A DNA stretch of 64,000 nucleotides from an uncultured Paracoccaceae bacterium. GTDB lineage: Bacteria > Pseudomonadota > Alphaproteobacteria > Rhodobacterales > Rhodobacteraceae. A program made the translations under genes and the position numbers. The stretch is from NCBI GenBank assembly GCA_947497065.1, contig CANMEQ010000006.1, positions 186,001 to 250,000 of the forward strand, given 5' to 3'. Of this stretch, positions 55,300 to 64,000 are shown one piece after another. The notes under the pieces are model-generated. The model was not told the DNA's origin. It was given only the letters and a program-made list of their open reading frames with translations, and made no database searches. Every line of letters starts with the position of its first letter. Positions within the stretch are counted from its first letter, which is position 1.

Positions 55300-55350
55300 T
55301 GACAAGAACGCCCGATGGGACCGGGCCAAAATAGACAGGCGGACAGACAC

Positions 55351-56937
55351 ATGACATTGAACCTTTCCATGCCCGGGCAAGAAGAATTGAAACCCCGTAT
55401 CACTGTTTTCGGTGTTGGTGGTGCTGGCGGTAACGCCGTCAACAACATGATCGAACAGCAGCTGGAAGGCGTTGAATTCGTCGTGGCAAACACTGACGCG
55501 CAGGCGTTGCAGCAGTCGCGCTCTGACGCGAAAATCCAGATGGGTGTGAAGGTCACCGAAGGTCTGGGTGCTGGTGCACGTGCCACCGTTGGTGCCGCAG
55601 CTGCGGAAGAAAGCATTGAACAAATCGTTGACCACCTTGCTGGCGCACACATGTGCTTTATCACGGCGGGTATGGGCGGCGGAACCGGTACGGGTGCAGC
55701 CCCAATCATCGCACAAGCGGCCCGTGAACTGGGTGTTTTGACGGTTGGTGTTGTAACCAAGCCGTTCCAGTTCGAAGGCGGCAAGCGCATGAAGCAAGCC
55801 GAAGACGGTGTTGAAGCACTGCAAAAGGTTGTTGATACGCTGATCATCATCCCAAACCAGAACCTGTTCCGTTTGGCCAACGAAAACACAACCTTCACCG
55901 AAGCATTCTCCCTTGCGGATGATGTGCTGTATCAAGGTGTTAAAGGTGTGACCGACCTGATGGTGCGCCCTGGTTTGATCAACCTCGACTTTGCTGATGT
56001 TCGCGCCGTAATGGACGAAATGGGCAAGGCGATGATGGGTACTGGTGAGGCCGACGGTCAGGACCGTGCTGTTCAGGCGGCAGAAAAAGCCATCGCTAAC
56101 CCACTGCTTGACGAGATTTCGTTGGAAGGTGCGCGCGGCGTACTGATCAATATCACCGGTGGTTATGACCTGACATTGTTCGAGCTGGACGAAGCGGCCA
56201 ACAAAATCCGCGAAAAGGTCGATCCAGAGGCGAACATCATTGTTGGTTCCACGCTGGATACAGGCATGGAAGGCCAGATGCGCGTTTCCGTTGTGGCAAC
56301 AGGTATCGATGCAGCTGCGAAAACATCCGATATTCCAGTGCCACGCCGCCCAATGGCTGCACCTTTGACACAGCAAGTGACGGCTGAAGTGAAAGAAGAG
56401 GCACCTGCACCGGCGGCTGCGCCTGCACCTGCTGCGGCTGTTGAAGCTGCTCCAGTTGTTGCGGAAGCTGCACCAGAACCCACATTGTTCGATGAGGCTG
56501 CACCTGTGGCACCAACGTTTGATGCACCAGCAGCCGCGGCTGCTGCGGAATCCGACTTGCCACCAGCAGCTTACCAACCGCGCCCTGAGCCTGCGATTGA
56601 AGCGCCGGTTGACGGGTTCGTTGCGCCGCAACGCGCACCAGTTGGCACACCATCCCAAGAGACCATGGAGCGTCTTCGCACAGCGGCTGCACGGTCGGCA
56701 CCTGCCGCGGCACCGGTGGCCGCACCTGCGGAATCCGAAGATGCATCCAAGCCACGTATGGGTGGGTTGAACAGCTTGATCAGCCGTATGACGGGTCAGC
56801 AAGGCGAGGCCGCACCGAAAGATCGCGCGCAACCAGCTGTTGCAACATTGCGTGAAGACCCAACAACGCAACCTGAAGCAGATGCCGATCAAGAGCGGAT
56901 CGAAATCCCTGCATTCTTGCGCCGTCAGGCCAACTAA
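55351..56937 (+). CDS. ftsZ: Cell division GTPase FtsZ
   Basis: 528 aa from the ATG at 55351 ([21 protein letters not shown]). The tubulin G-box GGGTGTG is at 109-115, the GTPase/polymerising domain ends near 320, an Ala/Pro/Glu-rich linker of about 190 residues follows, and the C-terminal peptide [12 protein letters not shown] binds FtsA and other partners. The long linker is typical of alphaproteobacteria. A separate promoter in the 178-bp upstream gap and a strong terminator downstream suggest it can be expressed on its own. Confidence 0.97.
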   Translation: MTLNLSMPGQEELKPRITVFGVGGAGGNAVNNMIEQQLEGVEFVVANTDAQALQQSRSDAKIQMGVKVTEGLGAGARATVGAAAAEESIEQIVDHLAGAHMCFITAGMGGGTGTGAAPIIAQAARELGVLTVGVVTKPFQFEGGKRMKQAEDGVEALQKVVDTLIIIPNQNLFRLANENTTFTEAFSLADDVLYQGVKGVTDLMVRPGLINLDFADVRAVMDEMGKAMMGTGEADGQDRAVQAAEKAIANPLLDEISLEGARGVLINITGGYDLTLFELDEAANKIREKVDPEANIIVGSTLDTGMEGQMRVSVVATGIDAAAKTSDIPVPRRPMAAPLTQQVTAEVKEEAPAPAAAPAPAAAVEAAPVVAEAAPEPTLFDEAAPVAPTFDAPAAAAAAESDLPPAAYQPRPEPAIEAPVDGFVAPQRAPVGTPSQETMERLRTAAARSAPAAAPVAAPAESEDASKPRMGGLNSLISRMTGQQGEAAPKDRAQPAVATLREDPTTQPEADADQERIEIPAFLRRQAN

Positions 56938-56941
56938 ATCT

Positions 56942-56960
56942 TTGTGACCTAAGGTCACAA
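56942..56960. promoter_or_regulatory. Palindrome just after the ftsZ stop
   Basis: TTGTGACCT-A-AGGTCACAA is a perfect 9-bp palindrome starting 5 nt past the ftsZ stop. It resembles a CRP-like site (TGTGA-N7-TCACA, one base longer than the E. coli spacing) or could be an mRNA hairpin ahead of the terminator. Confidence 0.4.
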
Positions 56961-56972
56961 TTTACCATTAAG

Positions 56973-57007
56973 AGCCGCGCCGAATTATTTCGACGCGGCT
57001 TTTTTTT
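56973..57007 (+). terminator. Intrinsic terminator of ftsZ
   Basis: AGCCGCGCCGAA pairs with TTCGACGCGGCT (one mismatch) and is followed by seven T. It closes the dcw transcript before lpxC. Confidence 0.92.
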
Positions 57008-57156
57008 GTTTTCTTACAGGAGGTTACCTCATCGCCGTAAGGGGGGGGGCGGCAAGGCGCTTGTTTGTAACAGAACTGTTTCAGTCCGTTGCAAACTGTG
57101 TGTTGAGCCTTTTGCCCCTGCATCTTACCTGTTTGTCAACGAAATGAGGTATCGCA

Positions 57157-58077
57157 GTGCAAACGACGATTGATTCTTATGTGGCATTTGAAGGTAAGGG
57201 GCTTCACCTTGGTGAAGCGGCTTGCGCAATCGTGCGACCTGCACCTGCGGGACATGGCATTGTTTTTCGACGGACTGATGTTGATGCGGACCTGGCGGAT
57301 ATCCCTGCACTTTGGAACAAGGTGATCGTGTCTCCGTTGAACACACGCATCGAAAATGATGCGGGCGTGTCTGTGTCGACGATCGAACACATCATGGCCG
57401 CACTTGCGGGCTGCGGTATCCACAATGCGCTGATCGAAGTATCCGGCCCCGAAGTGCCTATTCTTGACGGATCTGCGGCGCAGTTCGTTGAGGGGTTTTT
57501 GCGGGTTGGTGTGAAGCACCTCTCTGCGCCTTTGCGGGTCATTGAAATCCTCAAGCCTGTTTCCGTTACGGTCGGTGAAGCCTCTGCTCGGCTAGATCCT
57601 GCTGATACATTGCACATCGATTTCGAGATTGATTTCGCGGATCGTGCAATTGGCCATCAAGAGAAAACCTTGAACATGTCTAACGGGGCATTTGTGCGTG
57701 AGCTGTGCGACAGCCGTACATTCTGCCGGTCCTCTGATGTGGATGCGATGCACGCGCAAGGCTTGGCGTTGGGCGGCACGCTGGAGAATGCAGTGGTCGT
57801 CGATGGTGCCGAGGTGCTGAGCCCTGGTGGTTTGCGTCATAAGGACGAAGCTGTGCGCCATAAGATGTTGGATGCATTAGGAGATTTGTACACAGCAGGG
57901 GCCCCGATTTTGGGGCGCTACACCGGCCAACGCGCCGGTCATGCCGTGACAAACGCCTTGCTGTGCGCCCTGTTTGATGACCCCACCGCGTGGCGTTGGG
58001 CGACCGCAGACGCTGCGACAGCCGCGCGTTTGCCGGGCGTAGGACTTCGCAAGTCAGACCTTCGTGAAGTTGCGTGA
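57157..58077 (+). CDS. lpxC: UDP-3-O-acyl-N-acetylglucosamine deacetylase LpxC
   Basis: 306 aa, GTG start (VQTTIDSYVAFEGKGLHLGE). Zinc ligand His78 is in STIEHIMAALAGCGIHN; VPILDGSAAQFVEG and RHKMLDALGDLY (second His and Asp ligands) are LpxC motifs, and FCRSSDVDAMHAQGLALGG is also typical. It commits precursor to lipid A synthesis, so the organism makes LPS. The 219-bp gap from ftsZ carries the terminator and presumably an lpxC promoter. Confidence 0.96.
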   Translation: MQTTIDSYVAFEGKGLHLGEAACAIVRPAPAGHGIVFRRTDVDADLADIPALWNKVIVSPLNTRIENDAGVSVSTIEHIMAALAGCGIHNALIEVSGPEVPILDGSAAQFVEGFLRVGVKHLSAPLRVIEILKPVSVTVGEASARLDPADTLHIDFEIDFADRAIGHQEKTLNMSNGAFVRELCDSRTFCRSSDVDAMHAQGLALGGTLENAVVVDGAEVLSPGGLRHKDEAVRHKMLDALGDLYTAGAPILGRYTGQRAGHAVTNALLCALFDDPTAWRWATADAATAARLPGVGLRKSDLREVA

Positions 58078-58176
58078 GCAAGATCGCGCAAAAGGCATTT
58101 TGCACCCCAAATATCTGTGTTAGACCATCATCAACCGAAATGTAATTTCGGAAGAAATTTGACGCGAGGGCGCTTC

Positions 58177-59034
58177 ATGTTGGGCCGCAGCAAGAACAGC
58201 TTATCTTTCCGTCCAAGCCTTCTGGCCTGCGCCATTTCGCTTGGGTTTCTGACGGCTTGCGGGTCGTTTGACAGCCGCGCACCCGGCGCGTTGGATGGGT
58301 ATACCGCTCAAGAAATATTTGAACGTGGCGAATTCGAGCTGGAAACTGGTGACGCGGATGATGCGGCATTCTTTTTCGGTGAGATTGAACGCCTGTATCC
58401 CTATTCTGAATGGGCGAAACGTGCGCTGATTATGCAGGCGTTTTCCTATCACCGTGATGCGGATTACCCGAATTCACGCGCCGCGGCGCAGCGCTACATC
58501 GATTTCTATCCCGTTGATGAAGATGCAGCCTACGCACAGTATTTGTTGGCCTTGTCGTACTACGACCAGATTGACGAAGTGGGCCGCGACCAAGGGTTAA
58601 CGTTTCAGGCGCTGCAGGCCTTGCGCGTTGTGATTGAACGGTATCCTGACAGCGAATATGCGCAATCGTCTGTGCTGAAGTTCGATTTGGCGTTTGACCA
58701 TCTTGCAGCGAAAGAGATGGAAATTGGGCGTTACTATTTAAAGCGTAACCACTTTGCCGCTGCTGTGAGCCGTTTCCGGATCGTCGTAGAAGATTTTCAG
58801 ACGACGTCACACACGGCCGAGGCGTTGCACCGATTGGTTGAAGCCTATTTGTCCTTGGGTTTGGTCGCCGAAGCGCAAACTGCTGGTGCGATCCTTGGGT
58901 ACAATTACCAGTCAACGGAATGGTACGCGGACAGTTATGCGCTTTTGACTGGGCAGGGGTTAGAGCCCGTTTCGATTGGTGACAATTGGTTGTCCGCAAT
59001 CTACCGCCAGATGGTGCGTGGGGAATGGCTGTAA
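58177..59034 (+). CDS. bamD: Outer-membrane assembly lipoprotein BamD
   Basis: 285 aa from the ATG at 58177; earlier in-frame codons precede the signal peptide. The lipobox LTAC puts the lipidated Cys at 28. TPR-like helices follow: AQEIFERGEFELETGDADDAAFFFGEIERLYPYSEWAKRA, AAAQRYIDFYPVDEDAAYAQYL and ALRVVIERYPDSEYAQ are characteristic of BamD/ComL. It acts in the BAM complex that inserts beta-barrels. Neighbours lpxC and recN are usual in Rhodobacterales. Confidence 0.94.
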   Translation: MLGRSKNSLSFRPSLLACAISLGFLTACGSFDSRAPGALDGYTAQEIFERGEFELETGDADDAAFFFGEIERLYPYSEWAKRALIMQAFSYHRDADYPNSRAAAQRYIDFYPVDEDAAYAQYLLALSYYDQIDEVGRDQGLTFQALQALRVVIERYPDSEYAQSSVLKFDLAFDHLAAKEMEIGRYYLKRNHFAAAVSRFRIVVEDFQTTSHTAEALHRLVEAYLSLGLVAEAQTAGAILGYNYQSTEWYADSYALLTGQGLEPVSIGDNWLSAIYRQMVRGEWL

Positions 59035-59070
59035 AGGGCGGGGCCATGCGCCCCCGTGGTGTTGGGTCAT

Positions 59071-60729
59071 ATGCTCCGTCATCTTGATATTCGTGATATG
59101 CTGATCATTGACCGGCTGGAATTGGCGTTCCAACCCGGTTTGAATGTGCTGACGGGTGAAACCGGTGCGGGTAAATCTATTTTACTTGATTCATTGGGGT
59201 TCGTGCTGGGTTGGCGCGGTCGTGCGGAATTGGTGCGGCTGGGAGCCGAACAGGGCGAAGTCACTGCAGAGTTTGATCTGCCTGAGACCCATGCGGCTTG
59301 GGATGTGCTTCGAGAGGCCGGGTTCAGCTATGACGACAGCCTTATCCTACGACGCATCAACACCCGCGATGGGCGCAAAACAGCATGGATCAATGACCGT
59401 CGCGTAAGTGGTGAAATCTTGCGGCAAGTGTCTGAAACATTGGTGGAATTGCACGGCCAACATGACGACCGTGGGTTGCTGAACCCGCGCGGGCATCAGG
59501 TTTTGCTGGATGATTTCGGGGGGCTGTCGGCACGGTTGGCCAAAGTGCGCAAGACATGGCGCGCCTTGTCCGAGGCGCAAAAGACGTTGAAGGCTGCGTT
59601 GGCGCGTGTGGCCGAGTTGAAAGACGAAGAAGAGTATTTGCGCCATGCGGTTGCTGAATTCGACACTCTGGCGCCTGTCGCAGGTGAAGATGCTGAGTTG
59701 GACAAGCAACGCCGGCGTATGCAGGCGGCTGAGAAGATTGGCGAAGATATTTCCAAGGCATATCAGGCGCTTGGGCTGAATGGTGCAGAGGGCATGATGG
59801 GCGATGCGGCCCGTTGGCTGGCGGATGCGGCAGGGGATGCGGATGGCACGCTAGAGGCCGCATTGGCCGCCCTGGACCGTGCGATGACGGAGCTGAGCGA
59901 GGTTCAATCCGGCGTTGAAGCAGCGATGGATGCTTTGTCGTTCAACCCGCACGAATTGGAGCAAGTCGAAGAACGCCTGTTTGCTATTCGTGGACTGGCG
60001 CGAAAACATGATGTTCTTGCGGATGAACTAGGGCCTTTTGCGGATCAACTGCGGGACCGGTTAAGTGCGTTAGACCACGGTGAATCGGACCTCGTTGATT
60101 TGGAAAAGGCGGTCCAAACTGCGAATGCGGCGTATGAAGCGGCAGCCGCGGATCTGACAGCGGCGCGGCGCAAGGCGGCGGCGAAGTTGGACAAAGCGAT
60201 GGCCAATGAATTGGCGCCACTGAAAATGGAACGAGCTGTTTTTGTGACCGAAATTACCTCAACCGATGCGGGGCCCGATGGGGTGGACACGGTTGCGTTT
60301 ACGGTTGCTACAAACCCCGGTGCACCTGCAGGGCCGATTGGAAAAATCGCATCAGGCGGTGAGCTGAGCCGGTTCTTGCTGGCGTTGAAAGTGTGTTTGA
60401 CGGGTACGGATTCCGGCCTGACGTTGATCTTTGACGAAATCGACCGTGGGGTTGGCGGCGCGACCGCCGATGCCGTGGGGCGCAGGTTGGCGCAGTTGGC
60501 AGAGCAAGGCCAGGTGTTGGTGGTGACGCACAGCCCGCAGGTTGCGGCATTGGGCGGGCATCATTGGCGCGTGGAAAAACGCCAAACCAAAGATGCGACT
60601 CTTTCAACGGTTGTTGGGTTGGCGGATGCTGACCGTGTGGACGAGATTGCGCGTATGATCAGCGGTGACCGGATCACTGATGAAGCCCGTGCGGCTGCGC
60701 GCTCACTTTTGGCACCGCAAACGGCATAA
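59071..60729 (+). CDS. recN: DNA repair protein RecN
   Basis: 552 aa from the ATG at 59071 (MLRHLDIRDMLIIDRLEL); GTG or ATG codons up to 15 nt earlier are less typical. SMC-like ATPase: Walker A GETGAGKS (29-36), two coiled-coil arms (about 155-350), signature KIASGGELSRFLLALK and Walker B LTLIFDEIDRGVGG. It acts with RecA in double-strand break repair. A weak TTGTG/CACAA hairpin followed by TTTT lies just past the stop. Confidence 0.95.
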   Translation: MLRHLDIRDMLIIDRLELAFQPGLNVLTGETGAGKSILLDSLGFVLGWRGRAELVRLGAEQGEVTAEFDLPETHAAWDVLREAGFSYDDSLILRRINTRDGRKTAWINDRRVSGEILRQVSETLVELHGQHDDRGLLNPRGHQVLLDDFGGLSARLAKVRKTWRALSEAQKTLKAALARVAELKDEEEYLRHAVAEFDTLAPVAGEDAELDKQRRRMQAAEKIGEDISKAYQALGLNGAEGMMGDAARWLADAAGDADGTLEAALAALDRAMTELSEVQSGVEAAMDALSFNPHELEQVEERLFAIRGLARKHDVLADELGPFADQLRDRLSALDHGESDLVDLEKAVQTANAAYEAAAADLTAARRKAAAKLDKAMANELAPLKMERAVFVTEITSTDAGPDGVDTVAFTVATNPGAPAGPIGKIASGGELSRFLLALKVCLTGTDSGLTLIFDEIDRGVGGATADAVGRRLAQLAEQGQVLVVTHSPQVAALGGHHWRVEKRQTKDATLSTVVGLADADRVDEIARMISGDRITDEARAAARSLLAPQTA

Positions 60730-60805
60730 TGTTGTGAAACCACAATTTTGAGCGCCAGCGCCGTGGGTTATTTTGCTATTTATGTCGCGTATTCGTAACG
60801 CAGAT

Positions 60806-62182
60806 CTAGCCGTTCACGCGCACGACTTTACCTGGGTTTAGAATATTCAACGGATCCATCGCCTGTTTAATACTGGCCATGACATTCCACGCGTCACCGT
60901 GTTCCTGTGTCATATAGTTGAGCTTTCCTACCCCAACGCCATGTTCACCGGTTATGGTTCCGCCAAGGTCGAGTGCCCGTTGCGCCATGCGTGACGACAG
61001 GCGTTCGGCGTCTTTGCGTTCTGCCGGATTGTCCGGATCGATCAGCAAAATGGCGTGAAAGTTACCGTCACCCACGTGACCCAAAATGGGAGCGGTTATG
61101 ATAGAGGCTTCGATGTCGGCTTGCGTTTCAGCCACGGCGCGCGCCAAGTTTGACATAGGAACGCAAACATCTGTCACGATGGCCCGCGCGCCTTTGCGTG
61201 ATGCCAGAATGGCCCAATAGGCGTGGTGGCGCATCTGCCAAAGCTTGTTGCGGTCCTCTGTGCGGGTGGCCCACTGAAAGTCGGCGGCCCCATATTCGGC
61301 AGCGATCTCGCCGAACCGTTCGGCCTGTTCTTTGACGCCCGCGTCGGAGCCATGAAATTCGACCATTAGATGAGGCGTCGTCGGGAAGGTGGTGGAGGAA
61401 TATGCGTTCACAGCAGCGACGCTGGCCGCATCTAAAAATTCAATACGCGCCATCGGAATGCCCATCGCGATGGTTGCAGTGACGGTCTCGACGGCGTCGC
61501 TGATGTTGGTGAACGCACAGGTTGCAGCGGCCACGGCTTCAGGTTGGCCTTGCAGTTTGAGCGTAATTTCCGTGATCAGCCCCAATGTGCCCTCTGATCC
61601 GACCATCATGGCCGTCAGGTCGTAACCGGCGCTTGATTTCGGCGCAGCGGACCCTGTGCGAATGATACGACCGTCGGCCAAGACCACCTCGAGCGCGAGC
61701 ACGTTGTTGCGCATGGTGCCGTACCGTACAGCTGTGGTTCCACTAGCGCGGGTGGCTGTCATGCCGCCGATGGTGGCATTGGCACCGGGATCGATTGGAA
61801 AGAACAAACCTGTTGCACGCAATTGTTCGTTAAGCGCTTCGCGGGTGATGCCGGGGCCAACACGAACGGTCATGTCTTCTGATCTGAGGTCGATGATTTC
61901 GTTCATGTCGCGAAAATCTATCGTAAAGCCGCCTTGCAGGGCCGAGGTTTGACCTTCGAGGGAGGTGCCCGCGCCATAGCCGATCACGGGACATTGGTGT
62001 TCGGCACAGATTTTCACGATGAGGGACACGTCTTCAGCAGATTTGGGATAGGCAACAGCATTGGGTGGGGCCGCTGCAAAATGTGTCTCGGATTGGCCGT
62101 GGGCGTCTAAATCGGGCTTGGCCATAGACACTTGATCGCCTAACATTTGAGACAATGCGTGAAGTGCGGTTTCTATCGTCAT
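60806..62182 (-). CDS. FAD-linked oxidase, D-lactate dehydrogenase / GlcD type
   Basis: 458 aa from the ATG at 62182, preceded by GGGGGT; the longer frame adds a non-homologous leader. The PCMH-type FAD domain contains PVIGYGAGTSLEGQTSALQGG and GATIGGMTATRASGTTAVRYGTM; the C-terminal cap ends with GGTITGEHGVGVGKLNYM and MDPLNILNPGKV. Close to cytochrome-dependent D-lactate dehydrogenase or the GlcD subunit of glycolate oxidase; without glcE/glcF beside it, D-lactate or another 2-hydroxy acid is more likely. Confidence 0.9.
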   Translation of the reverse strand: MTIETALHALSQMLGDQVSMAKPDLDAHGQSETHFAAAPPNAVAYPKSAEDVSLIVKICAEHQCPVIGYGAGTSLEGQTSALQGGFTIDFRDMNEIIDLRSEDMTVRVGPGITREALNEQLRATGLFFPIDPGANATIGGMTATRASGTTAVRYGTMRNNVLALEVVLADGRIIRTGSAAPKSSAGYDLTAMMVGSEGTLGLITEITLKLQGQPEAVAAATCAFTNISDAVETVTATIAMGIPMARIEFLDAASVAAVNAYSSTTFPTTPHLMVEFHGSDAGVKEQAERFGEIAAEYGAADFQWATRTEDRNKLWQMRHHAYWAILASRKGARAIVTDVCVPMSNLARAVAETQADIEASIITAPILGHVGDGNFHAILLIDPDNPAERKDAERLSSRMAQRALDLGGTITGEHGVGVGKLNYMTQEHGDAWNVMASIKQAMDPLNILNPGKVVRVNG

Positions 62183-62272
62183 AGGACCCCCTTTGGTTGG
62201 CCGTTTGCACTGTAGGTGAACGGTGCGGGCAGGGGAAGTCATGGGCCGCAATTGCGTAGAAGCGAGGCAGAC

Positions 62273-63961
62273 ATGAGCAAGGCGCCAAAGTCGCTGATTG
62301 GGCAGAGTATTTCTGATGCGGTTTGTGCCTGTCAGGACGGGTGGACCGTGGTGCGCACGCGGGGGCCCTCGCAGGTACAGTTTTGGTTTATTGCTTTGAT
62401 GCTTGGGATTGCGGCGAGTGCCGCAGCTATCGCGTTCCGCTTTGGAATTGAGACCATTCAAGCCAAGATTTATGGCACAGACCACGTGGCCAATTTGTCT
62501 TCTACAATTGCTGCGCTGGATTGGTGGTGGGTCGTTTTGATCCCCATTGCCGGGGGCTTGGCCGTGGGGATTATTCTAGACCGGTTTACGGATGATGGGC
62601 GGGTGCGATCTGTGGCGGATGTGATCGAGGGGGCCGCACTTTACGAAGGGCAGGTCGAACGGCGCAAGGGGTTCGCCTCGGCCTGTGCATCGTTCATCAC
62701 CTTGTCGACGGGTGGGTCATCGGGCCGTGAAGGGCCTGTCGTTCACTTGGCGGCTGTTCTATCCACCTACGTCAGCCGATTGATCCGCGCCGACGGGATT
62801 ACCGGGCGCGATTTGCTGGGCTGCGCTGTTGCAGCGGCGGTTTCGGCCAGTTTTAACGCACCGATCGCCGGCGCCCTTTTCGCGCTGGAAGTGGTGCTGC
62901 GCCATTTTGCCGTGCATGCTTTTGCGCCTATCGTGATCGCCGCCGTTGCGGGCACGGTGATGAACCGGTCGATCTACGGGGATGTGACGGAGTTTTTGAT
63001 CCCCCATCAGAACGTGTTGGCGTTTTATGTGGAGCTGCCCGCGTTCATGATCCTTGGGCTATGTTGCGGTGTCATTGCTGTTGTGTTGATGCGCGCAATT
63101 TTTTGGGCCGATACATTTGGATCGACGGTTCAGGCCCGTTTAAATATGCCGCGATATTTGCGGCCTATGGTGGCAGGGGCCATGTTGGGCGTGATTGCGA
63201 TTTTCTACCCGCACATCATTGGCGTTGGGTATGAGACGACATCAGACGCATTGACCGGTCGGTTGCTGTTTCATGAAGCGATCGTGTTTGCGGTTTTAAA
63301 GATCATTGCGGTTGCCATTACGATGGCGGGCCGGATGGGCGGTGGGGTGTTTTCGCCCGCGTTGATGGTGGGTGCCTTGACCGGACTTGCCTTTGGCATG
63401 GTCGCAACCGCTATTTTTCCGAACGTTTCGGGAGAGGGGACGTTGTATGCTTTGGCGGGTATGGGGGCGGTGTCTGCTGCTGTGCTGGGGGCGCCGATTT
63501 CAACGACGTTGATTGTGTTCGAATTGACGGGTGACTGGCAAACCGGGATTGCTGTGATGGTGTCAGTGTCACTGTCATCGGCGCTTGCCTCGCGGCTGGT
63601 CGATCGCAGCTTCTTTCTGTCTCAACTAGAACGGCGTGGCGTGCATTTGGCGGCGGGGCCACAGGCGTATTTGTTGGGCACGTTTCAGGTGTCATCGGTG
63701 ATGCGGGGGGTGGATCACCCGCGTGCCGCAGATGCCGAAGCCTGCGCGACGCTTATCCGCGAAGGCACCTATGTGTTTGAGGATAAGACCCTCGATCAAG
63801 CGATGCCGATCTTGGAGGCGACGGGATCAACGTTTATTCCAGTGGTCGCGCCAGCCGCTGGTGATGGGCCGCCGGAATTGCGGGGGGCCTTGTTCCAGCT
63901 TGATGCGCTGCGCGCGTTCAACCGCGCCTTGGCTGCAACCGCGGCCGAGGAGCATTCCTGA
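62273..63961 (+). CDS. CLC-type chloride channel/transporter with CBS-like C-terminus
   Basis: 562 aa from the ATG at 62273 (MSKAPKSLIGQ). The CLC core spans about 35-445: the gating motif GREGPVVH with Glu153, FNAPIAGALFALE with Glu206, and GAPISTTLIVFELTGDW near the end. Two features differ from E. coli ClC-ec1: the first selectivity motif GSGIP is replaced (GRVRSVADVIEG), and the position of the internal proton glutamate is Val207. The last 115 residues look CBS-like and cytoplasmic. Val207 suggests channel-like rather than H+-coupled transport; this is inference. Confidence 0.9.
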   Translation: MSKAPKSLIGQSISDAVCACQDGWTVVRTRGPSQVQFWFIALMLGIAASAAAIAFRFGIETIQAKIYGTDHVANLSSTIAALDWWWVVLIPIAGGLAVGIILDRFTDDGRVRSVADVIEGAALYEGQVERRKGFASACASFITLSTGGSSGREGPVVHLAAVLSTYVSRLIRADGITGRDLLGCAVAAAVSASFNAPIAGALFALEVVLRHFAVHAFAPIVIAAVAGTVMNRSIYGDVTEFLIPHQNVLAFYVELPAFMILGLCCGVIAVVLMRAIFWADTFGSTVQARLNMPRYLRPMVAGAMLGVIAIFYPHIIGVGYETTSDALTGRLLFHEAIVFAVLKIIAVAITMAGRMGGGVFSPALMVGALTGLAFGMVATAIFPNVSGEGTLYALAGMGAVSAAVLGAPISTTLIVFELTGDWQTGIAVMVSVSLSSALASRLVDRSFFLSQLERRGVHLAAGPQAYLLGTFQVSSVMRGVDHPRAADAEACATLIREGTYVFEDKTLDQAMPILEATGSTFIPVVAPAAGDGPPELRGALFQLDALRAFNRALAATAAEEHS

Positions 63962-64000
63962 GCAGTTTAGAGTTTTTCGACTGCGACCTTGTTGGTGAAA

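Overview
The window looks like chromosomal DNA of a GC-rich alphaproteobacterium of the order Rhodobacterales (Roseobacter/Rhodobacter relatives). The evidence is gene content and arrangement: a dcw (division and cell wall) cluster carrying DUF2484-like small membrane proteins between murC and murB, a probable UpsM-type leader RNA in front of mraZ, a DUF1127 gene followed by an array of CCUCCUCCC-loop hairpins (CcsR or 'cuckoo' type sRNAs), and a urtABCDE urea transporter whose UrtB has a long periplasmic N-terminus. Genus cannot be fixed from sequence reading alone. No IS element, prophage, CRISPR array or rRNA operon was seen; one tRNA-Gly is present.

Layout. 1-5.0 kb (minus): a cation:proton antiporter cut by the window edge, preceded by a 1163-aa inner-membrane protein that looks like a GspL/PilM-like N-terminus fused to a GspC/PilP-like C-terminus. 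5.1-12.7 kb: a SIMPL-domain periplasmic protein, O-acetylhomoserine sulfhydrylase, an esterase, a DxD glycosyltransferase-like protein, a small exported protein, a cupin, hisH-hisB and a GNAT protein. 12.7-18.6 kb (minus): urtA-urtB-urtC-urtD-urtE, with AT-rich direct repeats upstream of urtA. 19-31.8 kb: tRNA-Gly(GCC), a MAPEG protein, a DUF481 beta-barrel, a PAS-GGDEF diguanylate cyclase, pyruvate carboxylase, an SDR, a UvrD/PcrA helicase, a divergent LysE exporter/Lrp regulator pair and an MFS transporter. 31.8-34.2 kb: the seven-hairpin RNA array with its DUF1127 gene, then the Fe-S carrier mrp and a GNAT gene.

34.3-58.1 kb: the dcw cluster, in the order mraZ-rsmH-ftsL-ftsI-murE-murF-mraY-[minus-strand kinase]-murD-[minus-strand flavoprotein]-ftsW-murG-murC-three small membrane ORFs-murB-ddl-ftsQ-ftsA-ftsZ-lpxC. 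It supplies the cytoplasmic Mur ligases, lipid I/II synthesis, septal transpeptidase and glycosyltransferase, and the FtsQ/L/A/Z division scaffold. Most joints overlap by 1-13 nt, so translation is probably coupled. Two antisense genes split it into at least three transcription segments. bamD and recN follow on the plus strand, then a minus-strand FAD-linked oxidase and a plus-strand CLC chloride channel at the right edge.

The most rewarding points are the hairpin array, the GspL/GspC-like fusion, the antisense genes and 11-bp iterons inside the dcw cluster, the tandem DUF2484 genes, and the leader and upstream repeats of mraZ.
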